From the NCBI GenBank assembly GCA_050258555.1, contig JBLMZA010000026.1, forward strand, positions 1 to 26,366: DNA of 26,366 nucleotides. Reading direction: 5' to 3'. Position 1 is the first letter of the stretch, and the number at the start of each line of letters is the position of its first letter. Shown one piece after another: positions 22,682 to 26,366 of this stretch. The DNA comes from CAISDA01 sp050258555 (GTDB taxonomy: Bacteria > Bacteroidota > Ignavibacteria > UBA10030 > UBA8401). The translations under genes and the position numbers were made by a program. The notes below the pieces were generated by a model that searched no databases, had not been told where the DNA came from, and saw only the letters and a list, made by a program, of their open reading frames with translations.

Positions 22682-22732
22682 TGATACTTTGAATGACTGT
22701 GTTCCTTCATTTCTCCTTTATCGACAGGTGCT

Positions 22733-25255
22733 ATGGCAACAACCCGTAAAGAAAAAAAGCCCGCCGCCCCCGGTCCGGGACTTCAGAACCTCTCGCTGCC
22801 GGTGCAGCATGCGATCGCCTCCGGCATTCTCTTTGTGGCGCTCCTGGTCTTTTTCCACGGAGCCGTGTTCGACGGAAAAGTCTTCACATCGGGCGACACC
22901 GTCGCCTCGCACAGCCTCGAAACATACGTCAACGATGCGCACGAACAGGGCACCTTCCCGCTCTGGAATCCCTATATCTTCTGCGGCATGCCGGCCTATG
23001 CGAGCCTTTCGATTTCGGCCGAACGCATGTTCGACATCTCCGATTTTCTCTGGCAGAAATCGCGCGACATCACGAAATTCCTCTTCCTGAATGCCGAAAT
23101 GGGCGCCACGCTCTTTTATTATCTGCTCTTCAGCGTCGGCATGTATCTCTTCGCCTACGCGAAGCTGAAACACTGGCTCGCCTCGCTTCTGGTCGCGCTC
23201 GGCGCCACATTCTCGATGTTCATCATCATCTGGGTGATGGTCGGACATGTGACGAAGATCGGCGTCATTTCCTGGGTGCCGTACATTTTCCTGATCGTTG
23301 AACAGCTGCGCGAGCGCTTCGATCTCAGACGCGCGCTGCTGCTGACGGTGGTGCTCCATCTGGCATTCGGTCCCTCGCACATGCAGATGCTCTTCTATGT
23401 GTATTTCGCGCTCGGACTGTATTTCCTCTTCTTCCTCATCCGTTCGCTCGTCGTGAAGGAACCGGTGAAGAACCTCATCCTGGCCGGCTGCGTGCTTGCG
23501 GCGGCGACGGGCCTGGCCTTTGCGATGAACGCCGATCAGTATCTTTCGACGCTCGAATACAATCCGTATTCCATCCGCGGATCGAGTCCGATTGTGCAGC
23601 AGACCACCGCAGGAGAACAGACGGAAGCGCCGAAATCGGGCGGACTCGACTACGATTATGCCACGCGCTGGTCGTTCTCTCCCGGCGAAATGCTGACGTT
23701 CTTCATTCCTTCGGCCTATGGCTTCGGCGGATCGGAATATCAGGGCGTGCTCACGCAGAACCGTGCGGTGCATATCAATACCTATTTCGGCCCGCAGGAT
23801 TTCACGGACGGGCCGCAGTACATGGGACTGGTGATCCTGCTTCTGGCCGTGGCGGGCGTCATTCTGAAACGCAGGGATCCGTTCGTGCAGTATCTTGCGG
23901 CGCTGGTCGTCATCTCGCTTCTCATTTCATTCGGACGAGAATTCTCGCTCGTGTATGATCTGATGTTCAAGTATTTCCCGATCTTCAATAAGTTCCGCAT
24001 CCCCTCGATGATCCTCGTACTGGTCCAGCTGGCTGTGCCGCTTCTGGCAGGCTATGGCATCGTTGCCCTGACCACTGAAGGACTCGCACCGGCATCGGCG
24101 AAGAAGTGGAATATCGCCGCGGCGGTCTTCGTTGTACTGGCGATCCTCTCGGTCGTCGCCAAGGATCTCTTTCTGGGAATCTATCAGATATTCGTTCCGA
24201 AGTCGGAAGCCGTGGCATCGTTCGGTCGCATGGCCGGAGGACGCCAGGAGATCATCGATGAGCTCTATAAGTACGTGCTCTCGATGGTTTCATCCGATTT
24301 CACCATCGCCTTTCTGCTGATTGCCGCATCGATCGCTGCCGTCACGTTCTATCGCCAGAAAAAAATCTCCGCTGTCGTCTTCTCGGCGATCATGATCGTG
24401 ATCGTGACGGGCGATCTCTGGCATGTCGCCGCAAAGCCGATGGAACTGCATGAGCGCGGCGCGGTGGACGCGCAGTTTGCCTCGGCGCCCGATTATGTGA
24501 AATTCCTGCAGCAGGACAAGTCGATGTTCCGCACGCTCGAATTCGTGGGCGGCGCTCCGCCGTATGACAACCGGCTTGCATACTGGCGCATACAGAGCGC
24601 CTACGGCTATCAGGGCGCCAAGATGCGGGCGTGGCAGGATATGGTCGATGTCGCCAATATCGGCAATCCGCTGGTGTGGGGACTCATGAACGTGAAGTAC
24701 ATTCTCGAGGACCGCGTGGATTCGAACCAGGTGCTCACGCCGGTCTTCGTCGGACAGGAGCGCGCCGTGATGGAAAACAAGATGACGCTGCCGCGCGCAT
24801 TCTTCGTCAACCGCTACGAGGTCGCATCGGGCATCGAAATCCTCAAAAAGATCGCCGCCATGAATTTCAATCCGACCGATGTCATGTATCTGATGGACAA
24901 GCCGAACGTGAATGTCGCTCCGGCCGGTCCGGGCGCCTCGGCGAAGTATACGAAGTTCGGCATCAACGACCTGGAAATCGAGGCGACGGCCACGGGCGAC
25001 AATCTTCTGTTTGTGAGCGAGGCGTTTTATCCGAACGGATGGAAGGCATTCATCGACGGAAAGGAAACACCGATCTACCGCGCGAACTATCTCTTCCGCG
25101 CCGTTGTCGTTCCTTCGGGCACGCACACGGTTGTGATGAAATTCGAGCCGCGCGGATTTTCTCTCGGCAGGAACCTGAGCCTCGGCATCAACATTCTGGT
25201 GCTCGGCGCCCTGGGCTTCCTGTTCGGGAAAACTTATCTGAAGAAAAAACAATGA
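22733..25255 (+). CDS. YfhO-family membrane protein (predicted GT-C type)
   Basis: The 840-residue protein has about a dozen hydrophobic helices in residues 27-565, a periplasmic region at about 570-810 and one more helix before the basic C-terminus (KTYLKKKQ). This is the YfhO layout. Marks are FTSGDTVASHSLETYV and GTFPLWNPYIFCGMP in the first extracytoplasmic loop (about residues 51-86), where GT-C enzymes carry their acidic active-site residues, and YRANYLFRAVVVPSGTHTV near 779-797. YfhO proteins of Firmicutes are needed to glycosylate lipoteichoic acid; in this phylum the acceptor is unknown, but a lipid-linked sugar donor is likely. The gene starts a plus-strand cluster with a sugar-nucleotide-type oxidoreductase and acyltransferase. 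A weak AGGTG precedes ATG 22733. The stop overlaps the next start. Confidence 0.87.
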   Translation: MATTRKEKKPAAPGPGLQNLSLPVQHAIASGILFVALLVFFHGAVFDGKVFTSGDTVASHSLETYVNDAHEQGTFPLWNPYIFCGMPAYASLSISAERMFDISDFLWQKSRDITKFLFLNAEMGATLFYYLLFSVGMYLFAYAKLKHWLASLLVALGATFSMFIIIWVMVGHVTKIGVISWVPYIFLIVEQLRERFDLRRALLLTVVLHLAFGPSHMQMLFYVYFALGLYFLFFLIRSLVVKEPVKNLILAGCVLAAATGLAFAMNADQYLSTLEYNPYSIRGSSPIVQQTTAGEQTEAPKSGGLDYDYATRWSFSPGEMLTFFIPSAYGFGGSEYQGVLTQNRAVHINTYFGPQDFTDGPQYMGLVILLLAVAGVILKRRDPFVQYLAALVVISLLISFGREFSLVYDLMFKYFPIFNKFRIPSMILVLVQLAVPLLAGYGIVALTTEGLAPASAKKWNIAAAVFVVLAILSVVAKDLFLGIYQIFVPKSEAVASFGRMAGGRQEIIDELYKYVLSMVSSDFTIAFLLIAASIAAVTFYRQKKISAVVFSAIMIVIVTGDLWHVAAKPMELHERGAVDAQFASAPDYVKFLQQDKSMFRTLEFVGGAPPYDNRLAYWRIQSAYGYQGAKMRAWQDMVDVANIGNPLVWGLMNVKYILEDRVDSNQVLTPVFVGQERAVMENKMTLPRAFFVNRYEVASGIEILKKIAAMNFNPTDVMYLMDKPNVNVAPAGPGASAKYTKFGINDLEIEATATGDNLLFVSEAFYPNGWKAFIDGKETPIYRANYLFRAVVVPSGTHTVVMKFEPRGFSLGRNLSLGINILVLGALGFLFGKTYLKKKQ

Positions 25256-26235
25256 TGGATTATTCAAATCTCACAATTGCCGTGATCGGATCGGGACGGT
25301 GGGGCATCAACCACGTCCGGACCGCGCATCAGATTCTGGGCAGCGAGCACGTGATCGTCTGTGACGCGAGCGAAACGGCGCGTTCGAAAGTGGCGGCCGT
25401 CTCGCCCGTCATCCGCTTCACAACCGACATCGAGCAGCTCCTGGCCGATGCAAACGTGCGTGCGGTCATCGTGGCGACGCCTGCGGAAACGCATTACGCC
25501 GTGGCGAAGAAGTGTCTCGAGCGCGGAAAGCATGTGCTCGTGGAAAAACCGATCACGCTCGTGACCGGTGAGGCGAAGGACCTGATCGAAATCGCCGCAC
25601 GCAACAATTGCCGGCTCATGGTCGGACATGTGCTGCTCTTCCATCCCGCCGTCGTCAAGCTGAAGGCGATGGTGCGCGACGGCGTGATCGGCCGGCTTCA
25701 GTACATCTACAGCAACCGGCTGAACCTCGGAACGATCCGCAGCGAGGAAAACATTCTCTGGAGCTTCGCGCCCCATGACATTTCGGTGATACAGCATCTG
25801 ACCGAGAAGGATCCGGTGCTCGTCGAAGCCACGGGTGCGGCATTCCTTCAGAACAACATCGAGGATACGACGCTCACCGTGCTCGAATATCCGGGCAACA
25901 TCCACGCGCACATCTATGTCAGCTGGCTGCATCCCTTCAAGGAGCAGCGCCTGGTGGTGATCGGGGACAAGGGCATGATCGTATTCGAAGACAGCGCGAA
26001 AGATGAAAAGTTGAAGTTCTATCCGAAAGGCTTTCAGCGCATCGAGGGAACGCTTCAGAAGTTCGAGGGCGATTACGAGGTCATTCCGTTCGACACGGCG
26101 CAGCCCCTGGCCGAAGAGCACCGCCATTTTTATGAATCAGTTCTTTCCGGCACTAATCCGTTGACCGACGGGGCGCACGCCCTTTCGGTTCTTGAAATCT
26201 TAGAACAAGCCCAAAGGAGATTACGCAATGGCTGA
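25252..26235 (+). CDS. Gfo/Idh/MocA-family oxidoreductase, probably sugar-nucleotide pathway
   Basis: The 327-residue protein has an N-terminal Rossmann domain with the NAD(P)-binding GSGRWG motif (residues 11-16), VIVATPAETHY near 79-89, the E98-K99-P100 motif and the H175-D176 pair in FAPHDISV, which belongs to the catalytic His region of the family. The C-terminal alpha/beta domain includes NNIEDTTLTVLEYPGNIHAHI. This set, with a left-handed beta-helix acyltransferase next, resembles the WbpB-WbpD/WlbA-WlbB arrangement for amino-sugar uronic acids in surface polysaccharides, though other Gfo/Idh reactions are possible. It begins ATGATG at 25252, overlapping the YfhO stop by four bases; ATG 25255 is an equivalent start. 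Its end overlaps the next gene by eight bases. The tight overlaps suggest one transcript. Confidence 0.9.
   Translation: MMDYSNLTIAVIGSGRWGINHVRTAHQILGSEHVIVCDASETARSKVAAVSPVIRFTTDIEQLLADANVRAVIVATPAETHYAVAKKCLERGKHVLVEKPITLVTGEAKDLIEIAARNNCRLMVGHVLLFHPAVVKLKAMVRDGVIGRLQYIYSNRLNLGTIRSEENILWSFAPHDISVIQHLTEKDPVLVEATGAAFLQNNIEDTTLTVLEYPGNIHAHIYVSWLHPFKEQRLVVIGDKGMIVFEDSAKDEKLKFYPKGFQRIEGTLQKFEGDYEVIPFDTAQPLAEEHRHFYESVLSGTNPLTDGAHALSVLEILEQAQRRLRNG
26213..26220 (+). promoter_or_regulatory. Ribosome binding site of the acyltransferase gene
   Basis: AAAGGAGA lies within the end of the oxidoreductase gene, seven bases before ATG 26228, and supports that start although the two genes overlap. Confidence 0.7.
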
Positions 26236-26366
26236 TCAATCCGGTGAAAAAAAATATCATGTCAACCAGTATGCCGTCGTGGACGACAATGTGGAAATCG
26301 GAGAGGGGACGAAGATCTGGCATTTTTCGCATGTGCAGTCGGGAGCGAAAATCGGGCGCAAGTGCG
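26228..26366 (+). CDS. Left-handed beta-helix acyltransferase, WbpD-like (partial, 3' end outside)
   Basis: Only the first 46 codons are in the window. After a polar N-terminus (MADQSGEKKYHVNQYAVV) the sequence DDNVEIGEGTKIWHFSHVQ followed by SGAKIG has the hexapeptide-repeat pattern of left-handed beta-helix acyltransferases. The TKIWHFSHV stretch is typical of the WbpD/WlbB type that N-acetylates UDP-3-amino sugars. A strong AAAGGAGA precedes the ATG, which overlaps the end of the oxidoreductase gene by eight bases. The pairing with a Gfo/Idh oxidoreductase supports a nucleotide-sugar pathway for surface glycans. The active-site His and the full length cannot be judged here. Confidence 0.85.
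   Translation, partial: MADQSGEKKYHVNQYAVVDDNVEIGEGTKIWHFSHVQSGAKIGRKC

Overview
The window looks like part of a chromosome from an FCB-group bacterium, most likely of the Ignavibacteria/Kapabacteria side of Bacteroidota/Chlorobiota. The grounds are: a C-terminal type IX secretion (Por) sorting domain with the NYPNPFNPST signature at 19546-19813; an alternative complex III (ACIII) operon joined to an A2-type cytochrome oxidase, as in Rhodothermus and Flavobacterium; moderately high G+C by eye; and variable use of Shine-Dalgarno sites. The assignment rests on family knowledge, not on a search. I saw no rRNA, tRNA, CRISPR array, transposase or phage gene.

Layout. (1) 1-1498, minus strand: the N-terminal part of an exported DUF11-like protein, and an EamA/DMT-type permease. 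(2) 1499-1860: a gene-poor leader with a GC-rich hairpin. (3) 1861-16025, plus strand: one long respiratory operon. It runs actA (pentaheme cytochrome c), a small Tat-signal ORF, actB (Moco-like domain plus Fe-S domain), actC (NrfD-like), a fused actD-actE (DUF3341 plus monoheme c), actF (NrfD-like), an extra anchored monoheme cytochrome c, a SCO copper chaperone, oxidase subunits I-III-IV-II, and an eight-helix membrane protein ending in a cytochrome c domain. (4) 16026-16236: an intergenic inverted repeat of a dispersed type. (5) 16237-21533, plus strand: three exported proteins with peptidase folds (C1-like; propeller/C39-like/golvesin-like with a T9SS tail; M28 metallopeptidase). (6) A bidirectional terminator separates these from a minus-strand YbbR/CdaR-like gene. 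(7) 22733-26366, plus strand: a YfhO-family membrane protein, a Gfo/Idh/MocA oxidoreductase and the start of a left-handed beta-helix acyltransferase, overlapping or tightly packed, probably for surface glycan synthesis.

How the genes work together. ActC and ActB are expected to oxidise menaquinol and pass electrons through Fe-S clusters to ActA and the ActE-type cytochromes, then to the CuA site of the oxidase. SCO would load copper into subunit II. Subunit II has no fused cytochrome c, while the operon carries three separate monoheme domains: in ActDE, in the 9590-10504 protein and in the 14709-16025 protein. The least familiar parts are the small Tat ORF overlapping actB, the ActD-ActE fusion and the eight-helix cytochrome c protein that closes the operon.
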